The notes beneath the pieces were generated by a model. That model had not been told where the DNA came from. It saw only the letters and a list, made by a program, of their open reading frames with translations, and ran no database searches. DNA of 64,000 nucleotides from Telmatospirillum sp. (GTDB lineage: Bacteria; Pseudomonadota; Alphaproteobacteria; Rhodospirillales; Magnetospirillaceae), in assembly GCA_009712185.1 (NCBI GenBank), contig WASQ01000036.1, positions 16,390 to 80,389 on the forward strand, written 5' to 3'. A program made the translations under genes and the position numbers. Below, in pieces: positions 1 to 8,577 of the stretch. Each line of letters opens with the position of its first letter. Within the stretch, counting starts at the first letter, position 1.

Positions 1-48
1 CCCGCCGGCCCCGAGCGGGTGCGCGCCTCCCACCAGCCCCGGCGTCCG

Positions 49-67
49 CGCCCCGGCAGGCGGGGCG
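49..67 (-). terminator. GC-rich hairpin just after glyA
   Basis: A 7-bp perfect stem (CGCCCCG / CGGGGCG) with a 5-base loop lies 9 bases past the glyA stop codon. It has no T-tract, so it may only stabilise the 3' end of the transcript. Confidence 0.35.
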
Positions 68-75
68 GGAGGAGA

Positions 76-1341
76 TCAGGCGAGCCCGGGCACCGGGAAC
101 GTCTCGCAAAGGCGGCGGACGTCCCCGGCGATCCTGGTCAGACGGCCTTCATCGTTGGGATGACGGAGCGCATCGCCGATCCAGGCTGCCAGACGGTGCA
201 TCTCGGCATCCCCCATGCCGCGCGTGGTGCAGGCCGGGGTGCCAAGGCGAAGACCGCTGGGGCGCATCGGCGGACGCGGATCGTCGGGAATGATCTGCTT
301 GTTGGTGGTGATGCCGACCCGGTCCAGCGTTTCCTCGGCAATGCGGCCGTCGATCCCGAAACTCATGATGGTGTCGATGACCAGAAGATGATTGTCCGTT
401 CCACCGGTGACCAGATGCACTCCGTCGGCGATCAGATCCTCGGCCAGGATGCGGGCGTTGCGGAGCACCTGTTCCGCATAAGTCCGGAATTCCGGCTCCG
501 CGGCTTTTTTCAGCGTGATTGCGGTGCCCGCGATGACATTCATGTGAGGCCCCCCCTGGAGCCCAGGGAACACGGCCGCGTCAATCGGTTTGGCGTGGGC
601 GGCGCGCGTCAGAATCAGGCCGCCGCGCGGGCCGCGCAGGCTCTTGTGGGTCGTGGTCGTCACAATATCGAAGCCGGCATCGCACGGATTCCCGAGGACA
701 CCCGCGGCGACTAGCCCGCCGATGTGGGAGATGTCGGCCATGGTCAGGGCTCCGACCTCGTCGGCGACCCGCTTGAAGGCCTGGTAATCGAGATCGCGGG
801 GATAAGAGGAATGGCCGCACAGCAGAAGGCGGGGCCGGATGTCGCGCGCCATGGCGAGCAGGGCGTCGAAATCAATGGCGCCCTGGCGATCGGGTTCGGT
901 CTTGTAGCGGACGAAATTGAACACACGCCCCATGTGGGACACCGGCGCGCCGTGGGTCAGATGGCCGCCATGGGACAGGTCCATCGCAAGGACCGTGTCG
1001 CCGGGCGCGAGAAAGGCGAAATAGGCCGCCTGATTCATTGGCGATCCGGAAAGCGGCTGCACATTCGCATGTTCGGCATGGAAAACCTGCCGGGCGCGCT
1101 CGACGGCCAGCCGTTCGATGGCGTCGGTGAAGTCCTGGCCGCCGTAGTAGCGCCGGCCGGGATAGCCCTCGCAATATTTGTTGGTGAAGACTGATCCCAG
1201 GCAGGCGAGAACCTCGGGGTAGGTGTAGTTCTCGGACGGAATCATCTCGATTCCGGCGGCCTGACGGCGTTCCTCACCGACAAGTGCGGAAAAAACCTCG
1301 GGGTCGAACTGGGAAAGCTGGTCGCGACAAGTCGTCGACAT
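76..1341 (-). CDS. glyA: Serine hydroxymethyltransferase
   Basis: A PLP enzyme that interconverts serine plus tetrahydrofolate with glycine plus 5,10-methylene-THF, the main entry of one-carbon units into purine and thymidylate synthesis. The 421-residue product has the usual family length. It shows the N-terminal IPSENYTYPEVL segment, the YYGG substrate-binding motif near residue 66, and the PLP-lysine motif THKSLRGPRGG with Lys at about 233. An open frame continues 48 codons further upstream, but that DNA is the riboswitch aptamer. I therefore start at the ATG preceded by AAAAAGGA at 8-base spacing. It is not next to other one-carbon genes, so it could be a second glyA copy, but every catalytic motif is present. 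Regulation by the ZTP riboswitch upstream is expected. Confidence 0.95.
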   Translation of the reverse strand: MSTTCRDQLSQFDPEVFSALVGEERRQAAGIEMIPSENYTYPEVLACLGSVFTNKYCEGYPGRRYYGGQDFTDAIERLAVERARQVFHAEHANVQPLSGSPMNQAAYFAFLAPGDTVLAMDLSHGGHLTHGAPVSHMGRVFNFVRYKTEPDRQGAIDFDALLAMARDIRPRLLLCGHSSYPRDLDYQAFKRVADEVGALTMADISHIGGLVAAGVLGNPCDAGFDIVTTTTHKSLRGPRGGLILTRAAHAKPIDAAVFPGLQGGPHMNVIAGTAITLKKAAEPEFRTYAEQVLRNARILAEDLIADGVHLVTGGTDNHLLVIDTIMSFGIDGRIAEETLDRVGITTNKQIIPDDPRPPMRPSGLRLGTPACTTRGMGDAEMHRLAAWIGDALRHPNDEGRLTRIAGDVRRLCETFPVPGLA

Positions 1342-1383
1342 GGGCAGCATCCTTTTTAATCGGATTAACCGGGCGAGAATGCT

Positions 1384-1460
1384 CGGTTGCCCAGGCGAAC
1401 GGCATGTCAGCCCCGCGTTCCCTTGTGGTAGTCCACTTGAATCGCCAGTAAAGCGGGGCG
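1384..1460 (-). promoter_or_regulatory. ZTP (pfl motif) riboswitch controlling glyA
   Basis: Read on the minus strand, the 5' leader of glyA carries both conserved halves of the ZTP aptamer. The stem GCCCCGC / GCGGGGC (1453-1459 with 1410-1416) encloses the ACTGGCGA, GTGGACTACCAC and AGGGAAC internal-loop and hairpin elements. It is followed by CCGTTCGCCTGGGCA, the diagnostic 3' pseudoknot strand. This class senses ZMP/ZTP, a signal of 10-formyl-THF shortage, and is known upstream of glyA, purH and folD. Downstream, ATCC and GGAT around the AAAAAGGA ribosome site can pair, so translational control is plausible (inference). Confidence 0.9.
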
Positions 1461-1576
1461 CCACCGGACATGGTCCGGACGGCAATAATGGGGGGACCTT
1501 AGCCTAGAACGGGCGGCATGAGAAGACCCCTCGTTGCGGCTGCCGCTGTTGTTGCTTTTTTCCGATCTTGACTCCA

Positions 1577-1602
1577 TTACGTAATTTACGTAAATTACGT
1601 AA
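1577..1602. promoter_or_regulatory. Three tandem TTACGTAA palindromes, probable operator
   Basis: Perfect TTACGTAA palindromes begin at 1577, 1586 and 1595, a strict 9-bp period, ending 25 bases before the Phd-like start codon. Phd/YefM antitoxins repress their own promoters through repeated short palindromes, so this array is the likely autoregulatory site of the operon. Confidence 0.7.
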
Positions 1603-1627
1603 ATAAAATACCAACTGGTTGTCATTC

Positions 1628-1897
1628 ATGCAGCGATTTCCGTCTCAAGACCTCCAGCGCAACAGCGGCGTTCTCCAGGAGGCGGCTTTGCGTGAGCCGG
1701 TGGTGATCACCCACCACGGACGGGATCGGCTGGTCCTGATGTCGTTTCAGGAATATGAGCGGCTGAAGCAAAGGGATCGGCAAGACGGCGCTTTCGAACA
1801 TCGTCTTGCCGAAGTGGCGTCCCTCGACCATCTGCCGGGCGGGAATCCGGGGGAGGGGGCTCCGTCTCCTCAGGAATGGCCCGGCAAACGGGGATGA
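1628..1897 (+). CDS. Phd/YefM-family antitoxin-like protein
   Basis: An 89-residue protein with the Phd/YefM DNA-binding fold: MQRFPSQDLQRNSGVLQ, then PVVITHHGRDRLVLMSFQEYERL, the usual beta-strand and helix order in which the second segment ends in a conserved Tyr-x-x-Leu. The C-terminal 35 residues, where these proteins bind their toxin, are Pro/Gly-rich and unlike typical members. TTG and ATG starts nine bases apart are possible; I chose the ATG although no clear ribosome site is visible. No Doc or RelE toxin follows. Instead the next two genes look like an AbiE-type pair, so this protein may serve as the operon's regulator. The triple palindrome just upstream supports autoregulation. Confidence 0.75.
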   Translation: MQRFPSQDLQRNSGVLQEAALREPVVITHHGRDRLVLMSFQEYERLKQRDRQDGAFEHRLAEVASLDHLPGGNPGEGAPSPQEWPGKRG

Positions 1898-1936
1898 CGA
1901 CGGTTCGGCAGGCCAACTGGAACGAGGTCTTTGTTC

Positions 1937-2221
1937 ATGTCGCGGGCCCGATTGCTTACCTTGGCCGCCAGGTATGTCTGGTGGAATCCGCCCGAGAAAG
2001 TGCTGTCCGATCAGTTGGATAAGCTGACGGTCAACGTTATGGAAATGGGCACATGGGAGGACGCCGGCGCGCTGCTGGCGGAGATTGGTCGAGACCGTTT
2101 TCTGGCGGTTTTGAAAGCACCGCCGGCCGGGGCGATTTCATCAAAGTCCCTTGCGTTCTGGCACTACAGACTGGGCCTGCCGGGTGACCCCCCCAAGGCA
2201 TCCAAACGTGTGTTCCAATAG
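1937..2221 (+). CDS. Small protein, DUF6922-like, likely partner of the AbiEii toxin
   Basis: A 94-residue protein beginning near residue 6 with an aromatic core (ARYVWWNPPEKVL). A GTWEDAGALLAEIGRDRFLAVL helix and a terminal AFWHYRLGL follow. This pattern of a short aromatic motif, a 'one gene per gap' helix and an Arg-Phe-Leu stretch resembles the small DUF6922-type proteins that commonly precede AbiEii-family nucleotidyltransferases and are presumed antitoxins; the match is from memory. The ATG at 1937 has AACGAGG nine bases upstream. It sits 39 bases after the Phd-like gene and 15 bases before the toxin gene, so the three are probably co-transcribed. Confidence 0.6.
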   Translation: MSRARLLTLAARYVWWNPPEKVLSDQLDKLTVNVMEMGTWEDAGALLAEIGRDRFLAVLKAPPAGAISSKSLAFWHYRLGLPGDPPKASKRVFQ

Positions 2222-2236
2222 CCGGAGGCATGGGTC

Positions 2237-2911
2237 ATGTTCACTCCGATTCTCGGCATTCTTCCGGAACCGCAACGTTGTTTGTGGTCGTCTCTGTCCG
2301 GCCTGCCCTTCCATTTTGTGCTTTACGGAGGGACCGCGATCGCCTTGCGTCTCGGGCATCGGCAATCGGTCGACTTTGATTTTTTCTCCGATGTCGTCCT
2401 GGATGACGCTGGTAAGCAGTCCATCCTCGATCTGTTCGACGTCGACGGGGTCCTGCAAAACGGTCCCGACACCCTGGTCTTCATTGCCAGGGCCGGTGGG
2501 CGGCCAGTGAAGCTGTCGTTCTTTGGCGGGTTGAAAACCGGTTGCGTCGCTTCTCCTGAAATCACGGACGATGGCGTCATGCGCGTGGCCTCGCTGGATG
2601 ATCTGTTCGCGCACAAACTCAAGGCGATTCATGATCGCGCCGAGGGTAGGGATTACCAGGATATCGCTGTGATGTTGATGAACGGCCAATCGCTCGCTCG
2701 CGGTTTGGCGGCCCGCGAGGCTCTGTTTGGCAGCAGCGTTCCCGCGATGCTGACGCTCAAGGCCCTGACCTATTTTTCGGACATCAATGAGCCGGAGCGG
2801 CTCACCACCGTCCTGAAACAGGCCATCATTGCAGCCGTGCGCACGCTTCCGGAAACCTGGGATGCGGTTTCCGTGCTGTCGCACGCGCTGGCTTGCGATT
2901 GCGCACGCTAA
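2237..2911 (+). CDS. AbiEii/AbiGii-family nucleotidyltransferase toxin
   Basis: A 224-residue protein with the AbiEii (DUF1814) catalytic signature YGGTAIALRLGHRQSVDFDFF at residues about 34-54. The GG-T motif binds nucleotide, and the DxD pair (Asp51, Asp53) should bind metal. A second conserved patch, DLFAHKLKAIHDRAEGRDYQDI, near residues 121-142 is also typical. Known members transfer nucleotides to tRNA or other targets and cause reversible growth arrest or phage abortive infection. The start has GGAGG at 8 bases. It is the last gene of a three-gene operon. Length is near the family norm, with no frameshift seen. Confidence 0.85.
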   Translation: MFTPILGILPEPQRCLWSSLSGLPFHFVLYGGTAIALRLGHRQSVDFDFFSDVVLDDAGKQSILDLFDVDGVLQNGPDTLVFIARAGGRPVKLSFFGGLKTGCVASPEITDDGVMRVASLDDLFAHKLKAIHDRAEGRDYQDIAVMLMNGQSLARGLAAREALFGSSVPAMLTLKALTYFSDINEPERLTTVLKQAIIAAVRTLPETWDAVSVLSHALACDCAR

Positions 2912-3697
2912 CGCGATGGCGGCCGCGAGAGAGCATCCGCGTCAGACTCCCAATTGTCGCATAATGTTTATTATGGTGAATAAAAGCTAGCCGGGAAAAA
3001 TGATTTCTCAAACCTTATCAGTGGGTTAAGCATTGGCCTTATTAGCCGGAATCCAATGCGCGCCCGGGAACGCGATGCATCCTTTGCGCCCTGACCGTAT
3101 CGGGACAGGTTTGGGATTTTTTCCCCGACGATCGCGTTTTGGGGGGCGGCATTCCCTTCTTCCGGGGCGTTGCGGTCATCCGCCCCCCGGCCATCTTAAG
3201 GTTTCAGGAACGGCAGGCGATCCATATTGGCAGCAGTCCCGATGTGCGGTTGTTGATCGGCGAATTACACATCTGTCCCCGCCGTGCGGACGGGATGCCA
3301 ATATCGGCGTTTCCGAGCGGGAAATGTTGGTTCGCCAAAAGGCTTTATGCTGAAGACCGCATCTGGACAAGACGTTCCATTTTGGTCGGTATATCAATAA
3401 AAATGTCGGAAAAATTTACACTTGGTCGTTGATATGATGTAATCCAAAAAAGAAACAGCATACCATTGGAAGCGGCATAGGGGATGTATTAAATTTATTA
3501 CAGATAAATAGCATCAAGGAATCAAGTGATAAATACCAAACGGATGCCCTACCGATGGTAGTCCTATTTGTTACAGCGTAAATTATCGCTTGATTCCTGG
3601 ATGCTAATATTATTACATATTCCCCGCCCTACATCCTCCGTCTAGATCAAACAGCATAGATGGGGTCGAAAGGGATCAACGGCAGGACGGGGGGATC
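2912..3697. other. 785-bp gene-free AT-rich stretch before the chemoreceptor
   Basis: No convincing gene. A short inverted repeat, CATAAT-gttt-ATTATG, at 2960-2975 follows the toxin gene. Another 7-bp inverted repeat (GCATTGG/CCAATGC) spans about 3031-3058. Open frames at 3033-3353 and 3139-3432 have no recognisable motifs, no good ribosome site and atypical codon use; I do not call them. The second half falls well below the local GC level and holds the long inverted repeat listed separately. Confidence 0.6.
3477..3629. repeat. Long AT-rich inverted repeat (cruciform or MITE-like)
   Basis: Two 24-bp arms at 3509-3532 and 3583-3606 are reverse complements with only two mismatches, separated by 50 bp. 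The loop contains a small hairpin, CTACC-gat-GGTAG, at 3549-3561. Outer flanks are also loosely inverted: GGGGATGTATTA on the left, and GGGGAATATGTAATA read inward from the right. The whole is about 150 bp with no coding potential. It could be a miniature transposable element or a large operator for the chemoreceptor gene. Confidence 0.6.
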
Positions 3698-5383
3698 ATG
3701 CGGTCATTTCGCGACATTCGTATCGTCAACAAAGTGCTGGTGCTTCTGGGCGCCCTGGGATTTGTCACCCTGGCCGCCACGGTTTTCGTCGGCAACCGCA
3801 TGTGGGCCATCGACGACACCTATACTCATTTGATCGAGAAATCGGCTGACGGCGTCATTTCCGTGACCCGGGTGGCTGTTCGCCTGGAACGTATCGGAAT
3901 GGAAATCTACGACCTGGTCGACGAAAGCGATCCGGTCGCGGCAAAAGCGCTGGTGGACGATCTTCAGAAGACGCATGAGGAATGGGGCGCCCTTCTGCAG
4001 CGCGCCCGTCGCGATCTGCCGACCTATGAAAGCGATTTCCAGAAACTGGACGAACAGTATCGCGCCGTCCACCAGATGGTTCTCGATATTGAGGCCGCCA
4101 CTCAGTCCCGCAACAAGGCGGCCGCCGACGAGATAGCGAGCCGCCGGATGAAACCGCTGATGAATGCGATGTACGCGGATTTCACCAAGCTGATGACCGC
4201 CGCCGGCAAGGAATTGCAGAACGGGTCGGACGATGCCACGGTGATGACCCGCACCACGGTCTATCTCACCACGGGAACGGTCGTCGGCGGCCTGATCCTG
4301 GTGATCGCAATCGCCATCATGCTGACCAACCGCCATGTGTCCAAGCCGATTGTCGACGTTTCAGAGGTTATGCGGCGGTTGGCGGATCGGGACTATGGCG
4401 TCGTCATCGATGGCACCGGCCGCGGCGACGAAGTGGGGACCATGTCCCGGGCTGTTCAGGTGTTCAAGGAGAATATGCTGCGCGCCGATCAGCTTGCCGC
4501 CGAGCAGGAGGAAGCGCGCAAGGCCCGCGAAGCCCGGGCCCGGCGTATCGAGGAACTGACCGCCAGTTTCGACGCCACGGTGCGCGATGTCCTGAAATCG
4601 GTGTCCGAGGCGGCGACCAATCTTCAGACAACGGCCTCCAGCATGTCCGCGACGGCCGAACAGACCAGCCGTCAGGCCACCACCGTCGCAGCGGCGGCCG
4701 AACAGGCGTCGTCGAATGTTCAGACGGTTGCCGCGGCTTCGGAGGAGCTGGCGTCCTCGATCTCTGAAATCAGCCGGCAGGTTGCCGAATCGACTCATGT
4801 CGCGTCGGAGGCCAGCGCCCAGAGCCAGAGGACCAACGAGATGGTTCAGGGGTTGGCCCAAAGCGCGCAAAGGATCGGCGAGGTGGTGGCCCTGATCAAT
4901 TCGATCGCCAGCCAGACCAATCTGCTGGCTTTGAACGCCACCATCGAGGCGGCGCGCGCCGGCGAGGCGGGAAAAGGGTTCGCCGTGGTGGCGGGCGAAG
5001 TGAAAAACCTCGCCAACCAGACGGCCAAGGCCACGGACGAAATCGCCCAGCAGGTGACGGCCGTCCAGTCAGCCACACAGGATGCGGTCAAGGCGATCCA
5101 GGCGATCGGCGCCACCATCGTGGAAATGAATCAGATTTCCACCACCATCGCCTCGGCGGTCGAGGAACAGGGCGCCGCAACCCAGGAAATCGCCCGGAAT
5201 GTCAACGAGGCCTCGACCGGGACGCGCCAGGTGACACAGAACATCGGCGGGGTGTCGGATGCTGCCGAGACCACCGGCCACTCGGCCCATGACGTGTTGA
5301 ATTCCGCGGCGACCTTGTCGCGGTACGCGGAAATCCTGCGCGAGGCCGTCCAGAGCTTCCTGACCGGCGTTCAGGCCGCGTAA
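3698..5383 (+). CDS. Methyl-accepting chemotaxis protein
   Basis: A 561-residue inner-membrane chemoreceptor. A first membrane helix (about residues 11-32) is followed by a helical 4HB-type periplasmic sensor (33-187), a second helix (188-210), a HAMP domain (about 211-265) and a long cytoplasmic coiled coil. The hairpin tip that contacts CheA and CheW is intact ([29 protein letters not shown] at about 391-420). The C-terminus lacks an NWETF-type CheR tether. GGGGGG six bases before the ATG gives a ribosome site. The ligand cannot be predicted. It stands alone, with no che genes nearby, and ends at a hairpin shared with the convergent MBL gene. Confidence 0.95.
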   Translation: MRSFRDIRIVNKVLVLLGALGFVTLAATVFVGNRMWAIDDTYTHLIEKSADGVISVTRVAVRLERIGMEIYDLVDESDPVAAKALVDDLQKTHEEWGALLQRARRDLPTYESDFQKLDEQYRAVHQMVLDIEAATQSRNKAAADEIASRRMKPLMNAMYADFTKLMTAAGKELQNGSDDATVMTRTTVYLTTGTVVGGLILVIAIAIMLTNRHVSKPIVDVSEVMRRLADRDYGVVIDGTGRGDEVGTMSRAVQVFKENMLRADQLAAEQEEARKAREARARRIEELTASFDATVRDVLKSVSEAATNLQTTASSMSATAEQTSRQATTVAAAAEQASSNVQTVAAASEELASSISEISRQVAESTHVASEASAQSQRTNEMVQGLAQSAQRIGEVVALINSIASQTNLLALNATIEAARAGEAGKGFAVVAGEVKNLANQTAKATDEIAQQVTAVQSATQDAVKAIQAIGATIVEMNQISTTIASAVEEQGAATQEIARNVNEASTGTRQVTQNIGGVSDAAETTGHSAHDVLNSAATLSRYAEILREAVQSFLTGVQAA

Positions 5384-5400
5384 CCGTCACCTGCAGTAAC

Positions 5401-5429
5401 CCTGCGCTGGTCGAACCGATCAGCGCAGG
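5401..5429. terminator. Hairpin between convergent MCP and MBL genes
   Basis: CCTGCGCTG at 5401-5409 pairs perfectly with CAGCGCAGG at 5421-5429 around an 11-base loop. It lies 17 bases after the chemoreceptor stop and 28 bases from the end of the opposing gene. The T-rich tail is weak on both sides. Confidence 0.6.
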
Positions 5430-5456
5430 CTCTTCCCGTCCCCGTTCCCCTTGATA

Positions 5457-6236
5457 TCAGAGACAGTCGGCGACCTCGATCACCAGTCCGTCATAGGCTG
5501 GTGCGACGCCCTCGGGCAGGGTGTCGCACAGGGTCCGGTAGTCAAGCTTCGGCCCCATATGGGTGATCCAGGTCCGGCGCGGCCGCAGCCGTTGCGCCCA
5601 GGAGCGCGCTTTCGCCACATGGGCATGCGTCGGATGCGGCACATCCATCAGGCAGCCGACGATCCAGACGTCGAGGCCGGCGAGGCAGGCAAAGGACTCC
5701 TCGGGCATCTCCACCACGTCGGTCGAATAAGCCGCATTGCCGAAGCGGTAGCCGGTCGTGCGGGAAAAGCCGTGATCCTGATCGAAGGGCACGATGGTCA
5801 TGCCCGCCAGTTCGAAGGGGCCGTCGATGACATGGGGAACGAGCCATGGCTTGAAGATCGGCATGACCGTGGGGTCGAGCGGCTCCAGGACATAGCCGAA
5901 GCGCTCCCTGATCTCCGCCAGCGTGGTCTCTGACGCGTAAATGTCGATCGGCGCCCTCATCGCCCGGTTCACTTCGCGCAGATCGTCGATCCCATGCAGA
6001 TGGTCGGCGTGGGCATGAGTGAACAGCACGGCATCGAGATGCCGGACCCCGGCGGACAGCAGTTGTTCACGAAGATCGGGGCTGGTGTCGACGAGGATGG
6101 TTCTTCCTCCCGTTTCGACCAGGATCGAGGGACGGCGGCGGCGATTCTTCGGCTCTGCCGGATCGCACCGTCCCCAACCGGCACTGAGCATCGGGACGCC
6201 GCCGGCGGCGCCCGATCCCAGGATGGTGATTTTCAC
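5457..6236 (-). CDS. MBL-fold metallo-hydrolase (PhnP/PqqB-like)
   Basis: A 259-residue single-domain metallo-beta-lactamase fold protein. It has the N-terminal ILGSGAAGGVP strand-loop, the di-metal site THAHADH near residues 73-79, an Asp ligand further on (STDVVEMP) and a late His in ITHMGPKLDY. This subfamily includes cyclic-phosphate phosphodiesterases such as PhnP, but there are no phn genes here, so the substrate is unknown. Its start overlaps the tatD stop by four bases (ATGA), making it the last gene of the metG-tatD unit. In alphaproteobacteria this trio is often kept together. Confidence 0.85.
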   Translation of the reverse strand: MKITILGSGAAGGVPMLSAGWGRCDPAEPKNRRRRPSILVETGGRTILVDTSPDLREQLLSAGVRHLDAVLFTHAHADHLHGIDDLREVNRAMRAPIDIYASETTLAEIRERFGYVLEPLDPTVMPIFKPWLVPHVIDGPFELAGMTIVPFDQDHGFSRTTGYRFGNAAYSTDVVEMPEESFACLAGLDVWIVGCLMDVPHPTHAHVAKARSWAQRLRPRRTWITHMGPKLDYRTLCDTLPEGVAPAYDGLVIEVADCL

Positions 6237-7009
6237 CTTGGCACCTTTGAAAACAGGCGGAAAAAGTTGTCGGTCGTGACACGGGCGATGTCCGCCTCGC
6301 TCATTCCGGTCACGGCGGCGAGCCGGGCCGCCGTCAGGGCGACATAGGCCGGCTCGTTGCGTTTGCCCCGTTTCGGCACGGGGGCCAGATAGGGAGAGTC
6401 GGTTTCCACCAGCAGCCGGTTTGCCGGAAGCGTGCGCACGGTGTCCCGAAGATCCTCGGCCTTGTTGAAGGTGATGATCCCGGAAAGCGAGATATAAAGG
6501 CCTAAATCGACAGCGGTTTCAGCAAGTTGTCGGGACGAGCTGAAACAATGGATCAATCCGCTGAAGGCCCCGTCCCTGGCTTCCTCAGCCAGAATTGCGG
6601 CGGTGTCCTCGTCGGCGTCGCGGGTATGGACGATGACCGGAAGGCCGGCTTCGCGGGCGGCCCGGATGTGGATGCGGAACATCTGCTGCTGCCGGTCGCG
6701 CGGGCTCAGGTCATAGAAGTAGTCGAGCCCGGTCTCGCCGAAGCCGATGACCTTCGGATGCGCTGCCAGTTCCAGCAGCCGGTCGACATCGACATCGGGT
6801 TCGGTCGCGGCCTCGTGCGGATGGATGCCAACCGTGCAATAGACATTGTCATAGCGTTCGGCGATCGCCCGGACCTCGTCAAAGCGGGTGATCCGGGTTC
6901 CGATGGAGACCATCAGTCCGACGCCGGCCGCCGCCGCGCGCTCCAGAAGGGCGTCAAGGTCCTCCTGGAAATCGGGAAAGTCGAGATGGCAGTGGCTGTC
7001 GACCAGCAT
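6233..7009 (-). CDS. tatD: TatD-family metal-dependent deoxyribonuclease
   Basis: A 258-residue TIM-barrel hydrolase of the TatD/YcfH family, 3'-5' nucleases acting on single-stranded DNA in repair and turnover. It shows the N-terminal DSHCHLDF metal motif, GIHPHEA, the bridging Glu in GFGETGLDYFYD, IVHTRDA, HCFSSS, and the C-terminal ETDSPYLAPVPKRGKRNEP motif. All metal ligands appear present. Its start overlaps the metG stop by one base (TGATG), and its stop overlaps the next start, so translation is coupled through the operon. YcfH-like rather than Tat-system linkage is implied by the metG neighbourhood. Confidence 0.93.
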   Translation of the reverse strand: MLVDSHCHLDFPDFQEDLDALLERAAAAGVGLMVSIGTRITRFDEVRAIAERYDNVYCTVGIHPHEAATEPDVDVDRLLELAAHPKVIGFGETGLDYFYDLSPRDRQQQMFRIHIRAAREAGLPVIVHTRDADEDTAAILAEEARDGAFSGLIHCFSSSRQLAETAVDLGLYISLSGIITFNKAEDLRDTVRTLPANRLLVETDSPYLAPVPKRGKRNEPAYVALTAARLAAVTGMSEADIARVTTDNFFRLFSKVPR

Positions 7010-8577
7010 CAGGCGGACGCCCCCTGCCCTTCGCCCGGTTCGACGGTTTCGACGAACCGCGGGAACACCCCCTCCGGCTTCGGCAGTGGCGTTCCGGCCG
7101 TCGCACGGGTCGCGAAGGCGGCAAAGGACCGCCGGTCGGCCGGAACCGAGAGCTGGTCGAGCAGCCGCGCCATCGACGCGGGCATCACCGGCTGAAGGAC
7201 CAGGGCGATCTGACGGACGGTTTCCGCCAGGACATAGAGAACGGTCTCCATGCGGGCCGGATCGGTCTTTCGCAGGGCCCAGGGCGCCTGGCGGTCGACA
7301 TAGCCGTTGGCGGCGCGGACCACCTGCCAGACCGTCTCCAGGCCTTCATGGAAGGACTGGCGGTCCAGGCAGTCGCGGACCTTGGCGAGAAGGTCCCCGG
7401 CGGGTGTCAGCAACTCCTCGTCCTCGGGCGTGAAGGCGCCCGGTGTCGGCATCCGGGCGGCGCAGTTCTTGTGGATCATGGACAGTGACCGCTGCGCCAG
7501 ATTGCCGAGATCGTTGGCCAGTTCGCCGTTCATCCGGTTCACCATGGCGCGGTGCGAAAAATCGCCGTCGGAGCCGAACGGGACTTCACGCAGCAGGAAA
7601 TAGCGGACCTGATCCAGCCCATAAGTCTCCACCAGCTTGATCGGGTCGATCACATTGCCGAGCGATTTCGAGATCTTCTGCCCTTCGTTGGTCCACCAGC
7701 CGTGGGCGAACACCCGCTTCGGCGGCGTGAGGCCGGCCGCCATCAGGAAGGCCGGCCAATAGACCGCATGGAAACGCAGGATGTCCTTGCCGACCATATG
7801 CAGGTCGGCCGGCCAGCGCTTCGCATACTCCCCGGTCGTGTCGGGATAGCCGACCGCCGTGATGTAGTTGGCTAACGCATCGAGCCAGACATACATGATA
7901 TGGGCGGCATCGCCCGGCACCGGAATGCCCCAGGTGAAGCTGGTGCGCGACACCGACAGATCCTGAAGTCCGCCTTTTACGAAGCTCAGAACCTCGTTGC
8001 GGCGGGAGGCCGGAGCGATGAAGTCCGGATTGGCCTCGTAAAAGGCCAGCAACCGGTCCTGCCAGGCCGACAGGCGGAAGAAATAGCTGGGCTCCTCGAC
8101 CCACTCCACAGGCGCGCCGGGCGGCGCCCGCTTGCCGCCGTCCGGTCCGGGCGTCAGTTCGTCCTCGCCCCAGAAAGCCTCGGCACGGACCGAATACCAT
8201 CCATGGTAGGCGCCAAGATAGATCTCGCCCCGGTCGGTCAGGGTCTTCCAGAGCGCCTGGCAGGCGTCGATGTGGCGCGGTTCGGTGGTCCGGATGAAAT
8301 CGTCGTTGCTGTAGCCCATGAAGGCCGCCAGATCGCGGAAATTCTGCGATACCCGGTCGGTGAAGGCCTGCGGCGAAATTCCCGCCGCCATCGCCGACTT
8401 TTCGACCTTCTGTCCATGTTCGTCCGTTCCGGTCAGAAACTTGACGTCAAAGCCGTCAAGGCGCTTGAACCGGGCCAGCACGTCGCAGGCCAGCGTCGTA
8501 TAGGCATGGCCGATATGCGGGCTGTCGTTCACATAGTAGATCGGTGTCGTCAGATAGTAGGCGGGCTTGCCCGTCAT
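7009..8577 (-). CDS. metG: Methionyl-tRNA synthetase
   Basis: A 522-residue class I synthetase charging tRNA-Met. It has the HIGH-type motif in TPIYYVNDSPHIGHAYT near the N-terminus and the KMSKS-type loop as KISKSLGNVIDP in the second half, then an anticodon-binding helical domain. The zinc-knuckle cysteines of the E. coli type are absent, as in the short, zinc-free form found in many alphaproteobacteria. There is no C-terminal tRNA-binding extension. The frame is open 29 codons further upstream, but GGAG sits nine bases before the ATG I chose, and family alignments start at MTGKPAYYLTTP. Confidence 0.96.
   Translation of the reverse strand: MTGKPAYYLTTPIYYVNDSPHIGHAYTTLACDVLARFKRLDGFDVKFLTGTDEHGQKVEKSAMAAGISPQAFTDRVSQNFRDLAAFMGYSNDDFIRTTEPRHIDACQALWKTLTDRGEIYLGAYHGWYSVRAEAFWGEDELTPGPDGGKRAPPGAPVEWVEEPSYFFRLSAWQDRLLAFYEANPDFIAPASRRNEVLSFVKGGLQDLSVSRTSFTWGIPVPGDAAHIMYVWLDALANYITAVGYPDTTGEYAKRWPADLHMVGKDILRFHAVYWPAFLMAAGLTPPKRVFAHGWWTNEGQKISKSLGNVIDPIKLVETYGLDQVRYFLLREVPFGSDGDFSHRAMVNRMNGELANDLGNLAQRSLSMIHKNCAARMPTPGAFTPEDEELLTPAGDLLAKVRDCLDRQSFHEGLETVWQVVRAANGYVDRQAPWALRKTDPARMETVLYVLAETVRQIALVLQPVMPASMARLLDQLSVPADRRSFAAFATRATAGTPLPKPEGVFPRFVETVEPGEGQGASA

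Noticed and set aside
19..714. Plus-strand 231-codon open frame opposite glyA
   Set aside because: It is the antisense shadow of a well-supported enzyme gene, Arg/Gly-rich with no motif or ribosome site.
2960..2995. Shared GTGAATAAAAG string with 41858-41870, possible common element
   Set aside because: Eleven bases of AT-rich identity with dissimilar flanks; compatible with chance.
3033..3432. Two overlapping open frames downstream of the AbiEii gene
   Set aside because: No ribosome site, no recognisable motif, and composition unlike local genes.
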